A DNA stretch of 64,000 bases, from the NCBI GenBank assembly GCA_043747875.1, contig JAYTOI010000049.1:1-64000 (forward strand). Direction: 5' to 3'. Shown piece after piece: positions 1 through 8,783 of this stretch. The notes under the pieces were generated by a model. The model saw nothing but the letters and a program-made list of their open reading frames with translations. It was not told the DNA's origin and ran no database searches. The DNA comes from CADEED01 sp043747875 (lineage in GTDB: Bacteria; Pseudomonadota; Gammaproteobacteria; Steroidobacterales; Steroidobacteraceae). The position numbers and the translations under genes are program-made. Numbering within the stretch: the stretch's first letter is position 1; each line of letters opens with the position of its first letter.

Positions 1-48
1 AATGCTGTTGAGGCCGCGACGTGCGGCCGGATCCGGTCCATGGTTCAT
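1..48 (-). CDS. 5' end of an unidentified gene (cut by window edge)
   Basis: On the minus strand an ATG at 48-46 follows a purine-rich GAGGGGG element by about four bases and opens a frame that runs off the window after 16 codons (MNHGPDPAARRGLNSI). Nothing can be said of its product. It would be transcribed in the same direction as the histidine kinase that ends at 188, about 140 bases upstream, so it could be the next gene of that unit. The call rests only on the start codon and the likely ribosome binding site. Confidence 0.35.
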   Translation of the reverse strand, partial: MNHGPDPAARRGLNSI

Positions 49-187
49 CGTTCCCCCTCGCGGGCGGCAATGGGAAGGGCCCGCGTACCGACAAGCTGAC
101 CGCGATTTGCGGCGCCGTCAATACCCGCGGCTAACAACTCGGATTCGTGCGACGTGGTTGGCCTCTCGGCCAGTCGTGTCCGACGAG

Positions 188-3100
188 TCAGGCTGCTGTC
201 TCGGCCACGACATTGCGCGGTGCAACCGGTAGCTCGAACCAGAACGTCGTTCCCACGCCCGCTTCGGATTCGAAGCCGATGCGCCCGTGCATGTGCTCGA
301 CGAAACGGCGCGCGATGTGCAGCCCGAGTCCCGTGCCGCCTTTCTCGCGCGTGGTCGACGAATCGGCCTGCGAGAATTTTTCGAAGATGCGTTCCCGGAA
401 GTCTTCCGGGATGCCCGGCCCCGTATCGCGCACCGAGATGCGGGCGATCTCGCCGCGCACCTCGCAGGCGACGTGGATCACGGCGCCGGAGGGTGAGTAC
501 TTCGCTGCATTCGACAGCAGGTTCGACATCACCTGTATGAAACGGTCCGGGTCGATGGCTACCTGCAACGCGGCGTCGATCGGGCCGAGCTCGATGCGCG
601 CGCCGAATTTACGCGCGTAGCCCTCGTTGGCCTCGACGGCCTGTAGCGCCACGCCCGCGAGCGGCATGGTCTGGATGTCGAAGCGCATCTGTCCGGTGGA
701 GAATTTCTCGAGGTCGAGAATGTCGTTGATGAGCAGCACCAATCGCTCGCAGTTGCTCTGTGCGATCTCGAGCAGGTCGCGCACCTTCGCCGTCAGCGTC
801 TGGGACAGGGCGCCGAGGATCAGTCCGAGCGAGCCGCGGATCGAGGTGAGCGGCGTGCGCAGCTCGTGGCTCACTACCGCCGTGAACTCGTTCTTGATGC
901 GGTCCATTTCATGGCGCGCGCTCACGTCCTCGATGACGCCGAGGAATCCGGTGAGGGCGCCCGACTCTTCGCGCAGCGGAGTGATGATGACGTTCACGGG
1001 GAAGCGGCTGCGGTCCTTGCGCACGAACGTCCACTCGCGTTTCTCGTAGCCGTCGCGCAGCGGGATGCGCGTGAAGATCTGGGGACCGACCTCGATTGTC
1101 TCGCCGAGCTCGGACGACAGCGAGCGCGCGCGCTCTTCCAGCTCGCCCAGATCCATGAAGATTGGAATGGCGCGCCGGCCGACGACCTCCGCGGCGCGGT
1201 AGCCGAGCGCCTGCTCGGCGGCGCGGTTGAAGATCATGACGCGGTATTCGTCGTCGATGGCGATGACCAGGTGGGCGCTGCTCGAGATGATGCCGGCATT
1301 GAGCGCCAGCGATTTGGCGAGGTGCGCGGACTTCAGCCTTGATACGAGGATGGTGCGCACCGACAGCGCCGACAGCGCCGCGACCAGCAGGCCGGCCGCC
1401 AGCACCAGCATCGGCAGCGCGGAATTCTGACTCGCGACGAATTCGGCCGTGGGCGCGATGCGCAGCGTCCAGGACTGGTCCTGGATGCGCATGGTCGTCT
1501 CGGTCATCCAGTTCGTCGGCGGGGGACGCGCCGGATCGGCGTTCGTGAACTGCTCTTTGCCGTCGTACAGCACCGAGAGCGTGTAGTTGCGCGACAGCTC
1601 CGCGCGCAGCGCGGCCTGGAAGAACTCCCGGATCGAGAACACGCCGGCCAGGAAGCCGTCGAAGCGGCCGGCGCGGCGCATCGGTAGATAGGCGATGAAC
1701 GCTTCATAACCCTGCACCAGTGCCAGCGGCGGCGTCAGCGTGGCCCGCTGGCGTTCGGCCGCGCCGCGCAGCGCCTCGGCGCGCTGCCCGTCGAAGCGCA
1801 CGTCGAGGCCGAGCGCGGCTTCGTTGCCGGCCAGCGGTTCGACCCAGCGGACCTGGTAATCCGGGTCTATCCACTCGAGCGCGTGCAGTCCCGGCAGCTG
1901 GGCGATGTGGTTGGACGCGTCGCGCCGCCATTGGCCGTACTCGGTGCCGGCCGCGGCATCCCAGCGCGCCGCCATGCGGGCGAGCGCAGCGATGCGCTCG
2001 CCCGCCTGCCAGCGCAGCAGTGAGCCCGCCTTGCTGGCCTCGTCCTGCGCCTGGCGCAGCACGAACTCGAGCTCCTGGGCGCGCAATTTCGAGTACAGCG
2101 CGACGCTGCCGGCCACGAGCACGACGAACACGAGCAGCGGCACGGCGAAACGGCGCGCGCCGACGATCTGCTCGATGTGCTCCACGCGCCGCACGGCGAG
2201 CACGATGAGCAGCAGCGCGAGCAGCGTGGTGAACACCAGTCCGCCAAACAGGACGAGCAGCGGATTCGCGGAACGCTCGGTGACCTCGAAGCCCGTCGTG
2301 CTCTCCCACACCACATGCCACTGACGCTGCATGATGTCGAGTGTGGCGCGCACGGTGAAGGCCGGATGCGCGTCCACGACGGTGTCGCCGGCGTAGATCA
2401 GCGCGGCCGCGTCCTCGCGCGGACCGTCGTAGATGCGCATGCGGAACTGCGTGGCCTGGCTGTAGGTCAGTTCCTCGAGCGAGTTCGGGGCGCTCAGTGG
2501 CGCGTACGTCCAGCCGCGCAATGCCGCGCGCCGTCCATCGACGGAGTTCAGCGACATGCCGCGCTGGTAGACGGGGTGGAGCAGCAGGAATCCGGCGGAG
2601 CGCTTCTCGTCCTGCACGAGCACGATGCGGCCGGTCATCGCGGCGGTGCCCGAGTCGCGCGCGGTCTGCGCGGCGGCCAGCCGGTTGGCTTCGAACGCGA
2701 TGTTGAGGCCGAGCGCCGGGCGGTTCTCCTCCTCGGGCTCGATGTAGGCGATGATGTAGTTAGGAAGCCCCGTCGTCTGCGGGTGCATCGCGAAATCGGG
2801 CGCGCCGTCGCGGCGTACCGCGTCGACGAATTGCAGCATTTCCGGCTCGGGCACCGCCTCAATCCAGCCGAGCCCACTGATGCCCGGGAAGTTATCTGGC
2901 GCCTGGATCGTCTGCACGTAGGCGCGCCACTGATCGCGCGACACCGCCGCCGAGCCCTGCATGAACGCCGCAGCGCCGAGCAGTCCGTTGCCATAGGAGG
3001 CGATACGGTTCTGCAACGCCTTCTCGCTCTCGGTGGCCAGCGCGGCAAATTTCGCGGCCCCGCGCTCGTACTCGTTCTCGGACAGGGCCTTCCACGCGTA

Positions 3101-3736
3101 GAACGTGACGCAGAGCGGCAACAGCAGCAGCACGATGCCGGCAAGCGGCATGCGTCCGACCGCGCCACCCCGCCACGAGATCGTGTCGCGATTGCCGGGC
3201 GCCAGCAGCACGATCGGCATGATGACGAGCACGCCAAGCGTGTCGCCCGACCACCACGCGAACCAGTTCGTCAGCAGGTCGGCGCGCTGCATGATGCCGA
3301 GCGCGTGCAGCGTGCCGACGCCGATGGACGCGGCGATGATGCACGTGACCGGCCCGGCCAGCGCGAACAGCAGCGCGACCTGGCGCATCGAGGTGAGCGC
3401 GAGCGGCCAGCCGAGCATGCGCGTCACCAGCGTGCGGCCCGCGATGGCCTGCAGCGTCGAGCCGAGCGCGATGCCCACCGCGGCGGCGAATTTCGGAGTC
3501 AGCCACACAGGATCGGTGAACACGCCCGAGTTCCACGCGTTGAGCAGCAGCGAGCCGACGAACACCCCCGGCCACAGGCGGACGCCGTGCGCGAGCAGCA
3601 TGCCGATCGCGATGCCCGAGGCAGGCCAGATGATGGTCGCGTAGCCCGGAGGTACCGCGAGCAGCAATCCGAGCTTGCCGGTGAGGAAGTACAGCGCGGC
3701 GAGCAGAACGGCGCGCGCAAGGTAGTTAGTAGGCAT
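188..3736 (-). CDS. MASE1 / double CHASE / PAS sensor histidine kinase
   Basis: A 1182-residue inner-membrane sensor kinase. The first ~220 residues are a multi-helix MASE1-type sensor. Two CHASE-type extracytoplasmic domains follow (about 230-480 and 555-760), separated by two adjacent helices near 490-550. After another helix near 795-815 come a PAS domain (about 825-945), a HisKA dimerisation domain with the phosphoacceptor in SHELRTPLTSIRG, and an HATPase_c domain with DTGPGIP and GGTGLGLHIA boxes. It has no receiver domain, so the phosphate must pass to separate proteins. It diverges from the regulator cluster starting at 3914 and is its natural partner. Two CHASE domains plus MASE1 in one chain is a large sensory input; the ligands cannot be read from sequence. 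Confidence 0.9.
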   Translation of the reverse strand: MPTNYLARAVLLAALYFLTGKLGLLLAVPPGYATIIWPASGIAIGMLLAHGVRLWPGVFVGSLLLNAWNSGVFTDPVWLTPKFAAAVGIALGSTLQAIAGRTLVTRMLGWPLALTSMRQVALLFALAGPVTCIIAASIGVGTLHALGIMQRADLLTNWFAWWSGDTLGVLVIMPIVLLAPGNRDTISWRGGAVGRMPLAGIVLLLLPLCVTFYAWKALSENEYERGAAKFAALATESEKALQNRIASYGNGLLGAAAFMQGSAAVSRDQWRAYVQTIQAPDNFPGISGLGWIEAVPEPEMLQFVDAVRRDGAPDFAMHPQTTGLPNYIIAYIEPEEENRPALGLNIAFEANRLAAAQTARDSGTAAMTGRIVLVQDEKRSAGFLLLHPVYQRGMSLNSVDGRRAALRGWTYAPLSAPNSLEELTYSQATQFRMRIYDGPREDAAALIYAGDTVVDAHPAFTVRATLDIMQRQWHVVWESTTGFEVTERSANPLLVLFGGLVFTTLLALLLIVLAVRRVEHIEQIVGARRFAVPLLVFVVLVAGSVALYSKLRAQELEFVLRQAQDEASKAGSLLRWQAGERIAALARMAARWDAAAGTEYGQWRRDASNHIAQLPGLHALEWIDPDYQVRWVEPLAGNEAALGLDVRFDGQRAEALRGAAERQRATLTPPLALVQGYEAFIAYLPMRRAGRFDGFLAGVFSIREFFQAALRAELSRNYTLSVLYDGKEQFTNADPARPPPTNWMTETTMRIQDQSWTLRIAPTAEFVASQNSALPMLVLAAGLLVAALSALSVRTILVSRLKSAHLAKSLALNAGIISSSAHLVIAIDDEYRVMIFNRAAEQALGYRAAEVVGRRAIPIFMDLGELEERARSLSSELGETIEVGPQIFTRIPLRDGYEKREWTFVRKDRSRFPVNVIITPLREESGALTGFLGVIEDVSARHEMDRIKNEFTAVVSHELRTPLTSIRGSLGLILGALSQTLTAKVRDLLEIAQSNCERLVLLINDILDLEKFSTGQMRFDIQTMPLAGVALQAVEANEGYARKFGARIELGPIDAALQVAIDPDRFIQVMSNLLSNAAKYSPSGAVIHVACEVRGEIARISVRDTGPGIPEDFRERIFEKFSQADSSTTREKGGTGLGLHIARRFVEHMHGRIGFESEAGVGTTFWFELPVAPRNVVAETAA

Positions 3737-3913
3737 GGTCTGCTACAAACCCCTAAGCAGGATTATCGACGCCGTGCGAATCACTGTGACATCACCCGTG
3801 GCGGCCCATTTACCAATACGTTAGCTTGCATCGTCTAGCGGCAGGAACGGCAAATGCTTGAAGTGCTGCTGGCATCGAATGATCGCCGCGCCACTTGAGG
3901 AGACGACACGGCA

Positions 3914-4426
3914 ATGGCTGGCCCCGACGACGACATCAACACCGGTACCGTCACGCGTCGCATGCGTGCGCTCGCCGCCGACATTCCGCTGTCGGTGCTC
4001 GTCGTCGACGACGATGAGCTCGAGCGCGCGCTGATCTCCGACCGCCTCGCGCAGCGCGGCATCGAGGTCGGACAGGCCGAGAACGGCGCGCAGGCGCTCG
4101 AGCTGCTCGGGCGCGAGATCGTGCCCGTGGTCGTGGTCGACTGGCACATGCCGGTCATGGACGGCATCGAGTTCACCGAAAAATTCCGCGGCGCGAATCC
4201 GGGCGACACGTACGTGATCATGCTCACGGCGCGCAAGGAAGAGTTCGACTTCGAGCGCGGCTACAGCGCCGGCGTCGACGACTACCTGACCAAGGGCGTG
4301 CGCGAGTCCGAGCTCATCGCGCGTATCCATGCCGGCCTGCACACTTACAATCTGCGCGTGCAGTTGCGCAACGCGCGCGTCGCGCTGGGGGCGGCGCAGG
4401 GGGCCCGCCGTCGTGACGCCGACTGA
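3914..4426 (+). CDS. single-domain response regulator (REC)
   Basis: A 170-residue protein made mostly of one receiver domain. The acidic triad is in VLVVDDDELER, the phosphoacceptor aspartate in VVDWHMPVMDG, and the conserved Thr/Lys region in MLTARKEEF and LTKGVRESEL. There is no output domain; the basic C-terminal tail (RRRDAD) is probably unstructured. The ATG at 3914 is preceded by a GAGGAG element. The gene overlaps the following REC-GGDEF gene by 14 bases, so the two are almost certainly co-translated. It probably shuttles phosphate between the divergent kinase and the HPt protein at 5849, or acts as an allosteric switch. Confidence 0.9.
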   Translation: MAGPDDDINTGTVTRRMRALAADIPLSVLVVDDDELERALISDRLAQRGIEVGQAENGAQALELLGREIVPVVVVDWHMPVMDGIEFTEKFRGANPGDTYVIMLTARKEEFDFERGYSAGVDDYLTKGVRESELIARIHAGLHTYNLRVQLRNARVALGAAQGARRRDAD

Positions 4427-5444
4427 TCCATCGGGCAATGCTCCGGCGGCCGACGAATCGGTCATCACGCAGATCCAGCCGGCGCTGGTCCACATCGCGC
4501 CGCGCGTGCTGCTGGTCGATGACGACGAGCTCGTCATCGAGCGGCTGCGCGATCTGATCACCGCAGCCGGCTTCGAGGTGGTCACCGCGGCGAGCGGCGA
4601 GGAAGCCCTCGAGCGGCTGAAGACCGATTTCGCGCCCATCGTGATCCTCGATCGAACCATGCCGGGCATGGACGGGCTCACGCTGTGCCGCGAGATCCGC
4701 TCCGGGACCGAATATCCAGGCTACGTGTACATCATGCTCGTCACCGCGCAGGACTCCGAGGACGAGGTGCTGGCCGGGCTCGAGGCCGGCGCCGACGACT
4801 ATCTATCCAAGCGCGTCTCGGGCACGCACCTGGTCGCACGGCTCGCGACTGCGCGCCGCATCCTGACGCTCGAGCACTCGCTCAAGCAGGTCAGTGAAGA
4901 GCGCCGCCGCATGGCGATGACCGACGCACTGACCGGCGCGCACAACCGGCGCTATTTCATGAGCCACATGCGGCGCGAGCTCAAGCGCGTGCGCCGCTTC
5001 GGCGGCGACGTCACGCTGCTGGTGGTCGACATCGACCACTTCAAGCACATCAACGACCGCCACGGCCACGCGGCCGGCGACGCCGTGCTCACGGAGTTCG
5101 TGCGCCGCACGCAGACCTGCCTGCCGCGCGAGTTCGACTGGTGCGCGCGCCTCGGCGGCGAGGAATTCGCCGTGGTGCTGCCGCACACCGATTTGTCGGG
5201 CGGGCTGGTGGTCGCGGAAAAGATCCGCCGGGCCGTCGCCGCCGCGCCCATCGTCACCCTGGCCGGGCCCATCGAGATCACGGTGAGCGTGGGCGTGAGC
5301 GCGCTCTCCGCATTCGCCGAGCGCGATGCGGTCACCACCGAACACCTGCTGAGCCGCGCCGACGATTGTTTGTATACCAGCAAGCGTCGCGGCCGCGACC
5401 GCGTGACCGTCGACGGCATGTCCACCGCCGCGCCCGCCCGATGA
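4413..5444 (+). CDS. REC-GGDEF response regulator, diguanylate cyclase
   Basis: Makes cyclic di-GMP from two GTP under control of phosphorylation. Residues ~30-150 are a receiver domain (VLLVDDDELV; phosphoacceptor in VILDRTMPGMDG). Residues ~170-330 are a GGDEF domain (DALTGAHNRRYF; active-site RLGGEEFAVVL). An RxxD inhibitory site (REFD) sits five residues before GGEEF, so product feedback inhibition is expected. The frame is open from 4329, but the GTG at 4413 is preferred: it follows an AGGGGG element, begins close to the receiver domain, and overlaps the upstream stop by 14 bases. It is the only diguanylate cyclase in the window and may be linked to the cyclic di-GMP riboswitch at 24320. 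Confidence 0.93.
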   Translation: MTPTDPSGNAPAADESVITQIQPALVHIAPRVLLVDDDELVIERLRDLITAAGFEVVTAASGEEALERLKTDFAPIVILDRTMPGMDGLTLCREIRSGTEYPGYVYIMLVTAQDSEDEVLAGLEAGADDYLSKRVSGTHLVARLATARRILTLEHSLKQVSEERRRMAMTDALTGAHNRRYFMSHMRRELKRVRRFGGDVTLLVVDIDHFKHINDRHGHAAGDAVLTEFVRRTQTCLPREFDWCARLGGEEFAVVLPHTDLSGGLVVAEKIRRAVAAAPIVTLAGPIEITVSVGVSALSAFAERDAVTTEHLLSRADDCLYTSKRRGRDRVTVDGMSTAAPAR

Positions 5445-5833
5445 TGCCGCCGCCGCTCAAGAAGCTGCTGTACGTCGACGACGACGCCGACATCCGCGAA
5501 ATCGTGCAGATGTCGCTCTCGCTCGACGGCGATCTGGACGTGCATTGCAGCGACGGCGGCGAGCGCGCGTTGCTGCAGATGCGCCTGGAGTTCCCGGATC
5601 TCGTGGTGCTCGACGTGATGATGCCGGGCATGGACGGGCCGACCATCCTCGCGCGGATGCGCGGCGACGCCAAACTCAAGAGCATCCCGGTGATCTTCAT
5701 GACGGCGAAGGCGAATCCGCAGGATGCCGCGCGCCTGTGCGGCCTGTCGGCCATCGGCGTCATCAGCAAACCATTCGATCCCATGGCGCTCGGCGCGCAG
5801 GTGCGCGCGTTGTGGAAGTCACACCATGGATGA
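5441..5833 (+). CDS. single-domain response regulator (REC)
   Basis: A 130-residue stand-alone receiver domain: KLLYVDDDADIREI, phosphoacceptor in VVLDVMMPGMDG, Thr/Lys positions in FMTAKANP and VISKPFDP. The ATG at 5441 overlaps the stop of the diguanylate cyclase gene (ATGA), which fixes the start although the frame is open upstream. It resembles CheY-like regulators that accompany hybrid or PAS/CHASE kinases. It lies between the cyclase and the HPt gene, so it probably exchanges phosphate with that HPt protein. Confidence 0.9.
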   Translation: MMPPPLKKLLYVDDDADIREIVQMSLSLDGDLDVHCSDGGERALLQMRLEFPDLVVLDVMMPGMDGPTILARMRGDAKLKSIPVIFMTAKANPQDAARLCGLSAIGVISKPFDPMALGAQVRALWKSHHG

Positions 5834-5856
5834 TGTGGAAGTCGCGCCATGAGTGA
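5811..5856 (+). repeat. 23-bp tandem duplication spanning a gene junction
   Basis: Two adjacent 23-base units (5811-5833 and 5834-5856) match at 19 positions. Each contains TGTGGAAGTC followed by CCATG. The first forms the last codons and stop of the receiver gene; the second supplies the GGAAG element and ATG start of the HPt gene. The duplication has in effect given the downstream gene its own translation start. Confidence 0.8.
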
Positions 5857-6208
5857 GACGCGTGAGCAGCGTGCAGCCGCGGCGCGCGTGCGCATGGCGA
5901 CGCTCGCGACGAAGTTCATCGACCGCACACGAGGCGAGCTCGGCACGATGCGCGACGCGCTGACGCGCCTCGCCGGCGGCGACGGCGCGGCGCTCGGCGA
6001 GCTGCGCCATTTCGCGCACCGCATTTGCGGCACGGGCGCGACGTTCGGCTTCGAGCCCCTGAGCGACTGCGCGGCGCGCATCGAAAAGCTCGTGGCCGCT
6101 CAGTCGCCGGGTAACGTGCCCGGCGATTTCGTGCTGGCGCAGATGACCGGCGCGCTCGAGTCGCTCGATCACGAGCTCGCGCAGCTCTCCGCACAGCACG
6201 CGAAGTAG
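5849..6208 (+). CDS. HPt-domain phosphotransfer protein
   Basis: A 119-residue helical protein matching HPt domains. The segment LRHFAHRICGTGATFGF resembles the usual HxxKGxxxxxG phosphorylation loop, with the histidine in AHRICG as likely phosphoacceptor; the usual lysine is replaced by cysteine. The last gene of the cluster, it starts 15 bases after the preceding stop at an ATG with GGAAG seven bases upstream. HPt proteins relay phosphate between receiver domains. Here the kinase lacks a receiver and three separate receivers are encoded, so a kinase-REC-HPt-REC relay is a reasonable inference. Confidence 0.85.
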   Translation: MSETREQRAAAARVRMATLATKFIDRTRGELGTMRDALTRLAGGDGAALGELRHFAHRICGTGATFGFEPLSDCAARIEKLVAAQSPGNVPGDFVLAQMTGALESLDHELAQLSAQHAK

Positions 6209-6412
6209 TGAGGCAGCGGTGTAGGATCGAGCGAGGGGCCAGGTCGGCGGAAGCCGCGACAGCGGGAAGATCCTGCCGCGTCGGCTTGAAAAATCTGCCG
6301 AATTCAAGCCTGTTTGCGCGCCATGTCGCCAGCCGGCGAAGCTTTCCGGCGCACCACGGGTGGCCCGCGAGTTGCAACTCCCCGTCTAACTATCTGGCAG
6401 GCGGGGCGCGTC

Positions 6413-6589
6413 GTGAGGAAGATCCTGTTGCTCGTCCTGGCGATGCTGTGCTGCGCAGCCTGTGCTCGCGGGCCCGCAGTACATCCAGCCCACCTAGGTC
6501 CTGCGGCCGGATGGTCTCAGCGTCATGTGCGCGGCGGTGGATGGCGACTGGATCGCCGCGAGAACGCGCAGCGGCGCGTAGTTAGTTAA
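6413..6589 (+). CDS. possible small lipoprotein
   Basis: A short frame from a GTG at 6413 encodes RKILLLVLAMLCCAAC, a convincing lipoprotein signal sequence with a lipobox ending at cysteine, followed by about 40 residues of no recognisable kind. The tail looks less protein-like than the start, and another frame over the same bases (PDGLSVMCAAVDGDW) looks more natural, so a frameshift is possible. Its 3' end overlaps that of the convergent gene at 6582. The function is unknown and the existence of the gene is uncertain. Confidence 0.35.
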   Translation: MRKILLLVLAMLCCAACARGPAVHPAHLGPAAGWSQRHVRGGGWRLDRRENAQRRVVS

Positions 6590-7073
6590 CCGGCGAGTCG
6601 CCGGTGTCCTCGTCGCGCTCCTCGTCGCATCGAACCACCAGTTCCTCGACTTCGTCGTAGTCGAGTTCCGCGCCGGCCTCGAGCTCGCGCGCGACGCGCT
6701 CGATCGCCGCCCAGTCCTGCTCCACCAGCGCGACCACGTCGCGACTCACTGCGAGGAACTGTTCGGGGCTCAGCATGAGACTCGCGATCGCGTCGCGATC
6801 GTCCATGGCGCCGACTCCCGAGAACACGCGGTCGAAGCGCAGGCCGCGCAGCTTCGCCTCCGCGCACGCGCCGGCGAGCAGCACGAGCGCCAGCGCTTCG
6901 CGCGGCATCACGATCGCGACCTCGGTGTGCAGATCGATCCAGTCGAGCGCGCCGTCGAGCTGGCGCTCGTCGTCCGGAATGGCCGAGACGACGTCGAACA
7001 CGAGTCCGGTGCGGATCGCGGCGACGGCGTGCCCGGCTTCGTGGATGGCGGTGATGGTGGTGTTGCTGGGCAT
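6582..7073 (-). CDS. HEAGH-motif protein, M41/FtsH-protease-like
   Basis: A 163-residue acidic protein beginning MPSNTTITAIHEAGHAVAAI. The HEAGH sequence is the zinc-binding motif of M41 (FtsH-type) peptidases, and the following segment up to about residue 100 (VLLAGACAEAKL, then DDRDAIASL) resembles the helical peptidase domain. There is no AAA ATPase part, so it would be a stand-alone zinc-peptidase-like domain. The frame stays open to a TTG at 7145, but the extra 24 residues are proline-rich and lack a ribosome binding site, so the ATG at 7073 is preferred. The C-terminal half is rich in Glu and Asp. No neighbour gives a clue to substrate. Confidence 0.65.
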   Translation of the reverse strand: MPSNTTITAIHEAGHAVAAIRTGLVFDVVSAIPDDERQLDGALDWIDLHTEVAIVMPREALALVLLAGACAEAKLRGLRFDRVFSGVGAMDDRDAIASLMLSPEQFLAVSRDVVALVEQDWAAIERVARELEAGAELDYDEVEELVVRCDEERDEDTGDSPVN

Positions 7074-7235
7074 CGGGACGGGCTGCGGCGGCGGTGGCGC
7101 GACGTTACCAGACCCGCTCGTGGTCGGCGGCGGGCGCAAGAGCAAACTGGCTTCACGCGTGCGCGTAGGGCCCCGTCTCGCAGCGGAATCACCTCGCCCG
7201 CCGGCACGATGCGATTGAGCCTCGCGAAGGCTAGT

Positions 7236-7913
7236 TCAGAAATACCAGATTGCCTTCCGGTAGCGCCAAGTTCCTTCAGCTTCGTAGAGGGCAACGATGG
7301 CGACGTCTTTGCTGCCGGACGGTAACTCGAACTCCGACTCGCCGGTCAATCGTCGCGCCGGCTTGCCGTCGAGTGCGGCGGCGAGCGACACCACATACAC
7401 GCCGAGCAGCTTCGCATTCTTCAGTCCGGTTTCCAGACGGAACGATGACGTTGTGGGTGACGTCAGCGCTGTCAGTCCCAGCATCGCCGGATGAGCCGAG
7501 CCGTCTTCCACCGGTCCATGGCATCGCGTGGTCTTTGCGTCCCACTCCTCACAGCGCAGAGTCAGCTGCGCTGCATGCCGAGTGTCTGCAAACGCCAAGT
7601 GGGACAGTTGAGATTCGGCGCCAGTCAGCAGACGCTCGAGTTCGGTGCCTTCGCAACCTTCCGGATTCGAATACTGCGCAGCGTTAAGATTCAGGCGATC
7701 GGCAGCCTCTGCCGGACCGAGGTCTGGCAGCTCTGCCTGCAGGCTCAGAAACTCCGGCAGGTAAGGACAACCCGGTGCTGCAGCCGCAGTGGAGTTCGAT
7801 GGTGCGCTAACTACCGTCCCCGAATCCGGGCTGGGTGTCTCCGCGGACCTCCCGCAACCCGCCAGAATTCCAGCGAACAATGCCGGAAGCAGCAGTGGCA
7901 GCCCTCGCATCAT
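7236..7913 (-). CDS. hypothetical lipoprotein
   Basis: A 225-residue protein with a clear lipoprotein signal: hydrophobic residues 5-17, then a lipobox LAGC with the cysteine at 20. The mature part starts with a Ser/Thr/Ala/Pro-rich linker (to about residue 46) and then an unrecognised domain with several cysteines (PGCPYLPEF, EGCEGTE, LRCEEW, TRCHG) that may form disulfides in the periplasm. It ends in aromatic residues (YRKAIWYF). No family was recognised. Confidence 0.7.
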   Translation of the reverse strand: MMRGLPLLLPALFAGILAGCGRSAETPSPDSGTVVSAPSNSTAAAAPGCPYLPEFLSLQAELPDLGPAEAADRLNLNAAQYSNPEGCEGTELERLLTGAESQLSHLAFADTRHAAQLTLRCEEWDAKTTRCHGPVEDGSAHPAMLGLTALTSPTTSSFRLETGLKNAKLLGVYVVSLAAALDGKPARRLTGESEFELPSGSKDVAIVALYEAEGTWRYRKAIWYF

Positions 7914-8173
7914 GTGACCACCAAGTGGCCGACGGCTTGATCGTTGCGTCGAGCCAGTATGAGTGTGTTGACGATATCGTCCCAGCCGACGGTCGGCGCG
8001 CGCTTGGCGGGAAGCGGCAGTCCGATCAAGCCTGGCTCGGACTTTGCGCCTTGCACGCCGTGGGGTATGCCGGGATAGCCAGGTCGAGGTCGCGAATGGC
8101 CACAGGTAAATTCCTTTCGACTGCGGGCTGCCAGTATAGATGGCCGCTGGCGATACAGTTCGAGAGCTCGCAT
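7910..8173 (-). CDS. uncertain small ORF coupled to the lipoprotein gene
   Basis: An 87-codon frame whose TGA overlaps the start of the next lipoprotein gene (TGATG arrangement). The C-terminal ~45 residues (GLIGLPLPAKRAPTVGWDD onward) look protein-like and have GC-rich third positions. The N-terminal part looks random, and a different frame upstream reads RDLDLAIPAYPTACKAQ, so this may be a frameshifted remnant of a longer gene. No family was recognised. Confidence 0.25.
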   Translation of the reverse strand: MRALELYRQRPSILAARSRKEFTCGHSRPRPGYPGIPHGVQGAKSEPGLIGLPLPAKRAPTVGWDDIVNTLILARRNDQAVGHLVVT

Positions 8174-8520
8174 TTGATTCTGTAAAAGGACCTGAATTGT
8201 CGAAGGATCAGGCCGCCATCACTTCCTGCTCGTCCTCTGCGATCGACGCCACGAAGCCCCTTATCGCGCGTCGAGGACGCGCGTAGCACGAACCTCGCGC
8301 GCGCACAGCACGGGGCCATTGCGCGGCGTGCAGGTGTAAAATCTTTTTCCGTACGCGCTGCCGTACGGCGCCTCGATCGGTAGCTATCTACGCGTGAGTC
8401 ATTGAGAAGCTGGTGGGCGCGAAATGACGAATTCGATGCCGATGTGGCGCTGATCGCCGGTCGAAAGATTGTGCCTCCGATTCCACAGACATGTGCGCCC
8501 GGACAACAGGTTTACAGAGC
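8174..8520. other. non-coding stretch with one hairpin
   Basis: No convincing gene in either direction. A 7-bp perfect inverted repeat with a 6-base loop lies at 8349-8368 (CCGTACG and CGTACGG arms) just after a short T run, so it could be a hairpin or an operator. The rest shows nothing clear until the VapBC operator. Confidence 0.5.
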
Positions 8521-8546
8521 GCATGCAATGCTGGCATTATGCATGC
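8521..8546. promoter_or_regulatory. inverted-repeat operator of vapBC
   Basis: The 26 bases just before the vapB start form an imperfect inverted repeat: GCATGCAATGC, then TG, then GCATT-AT-GCATGC. Toxin-antitoxin operons of this class are repressed by the VapB-VapC complex binding such palindromes over the promoter. A closely similar sequence (one gap, two mismatches over 33 bases) recurs at 13879, supporting it as a functional unit that was copied with its genes. Confidence 0.6.
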
Positions 8547-8783
8547 ATGGCAGTTCAAATTACGATTCGTGCGGTGTCCGAGAAAGTACGTGATGAACTC
8601 GCGGCGCGGGCGGCGCTGCAGGGGAAATCCATGCAAGAGTACCTCCGCGCCGAGCTTGAACGCCTCGCCGCACGGCCCTCCGTAGATGCATGGTTGGAAC
8701 AGGTGCGCAAAAGAAAGCGCGCTTCGCAATCGCGCGTTACGCCTGCCCAAGTGTTGAAGCACCGCGACGCCGATCGACGTTGA
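8547..8783 (+). CDS. vapB: VapB/FitA-type ribbon-helix-helix antitoxin
   Basis: A 78-residue antitoxin that would bind DNA at its own promoter and neutralise the PIN-domain toxin encoded next. The N-terminal MAVQITIRAVSEKVRDELAA is a typical ribbon-helix-helix strand and first helix (RNVPDEV-like), followed by GKSMQEYLRAELERLA. The C-terminal, basic part would wrap the toxin. The ATG at 8547 was chosen because it begins the fold and directly follows the palindromic operator; the frame is open upstream. Its stop overlaps the toxin start (TTGA). Confidence 0.88.
   Translation: MAVQITIRAVSEKVRDELAARAALQGKSMQEYLRAELERLAARPSVDAWLEQVRKRKRASQSRVTPAQVLKHRDADRR

Noticed and set aside
2177..3838. Long plus-strand open frame (553 codons) opposite the histidine kinase
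   Set aside because: Its residues are Arg/Gln/His-rich without any domain, as expected for the complement of a GC-rich gene; the kinase reading on the other strand is unmistakable.
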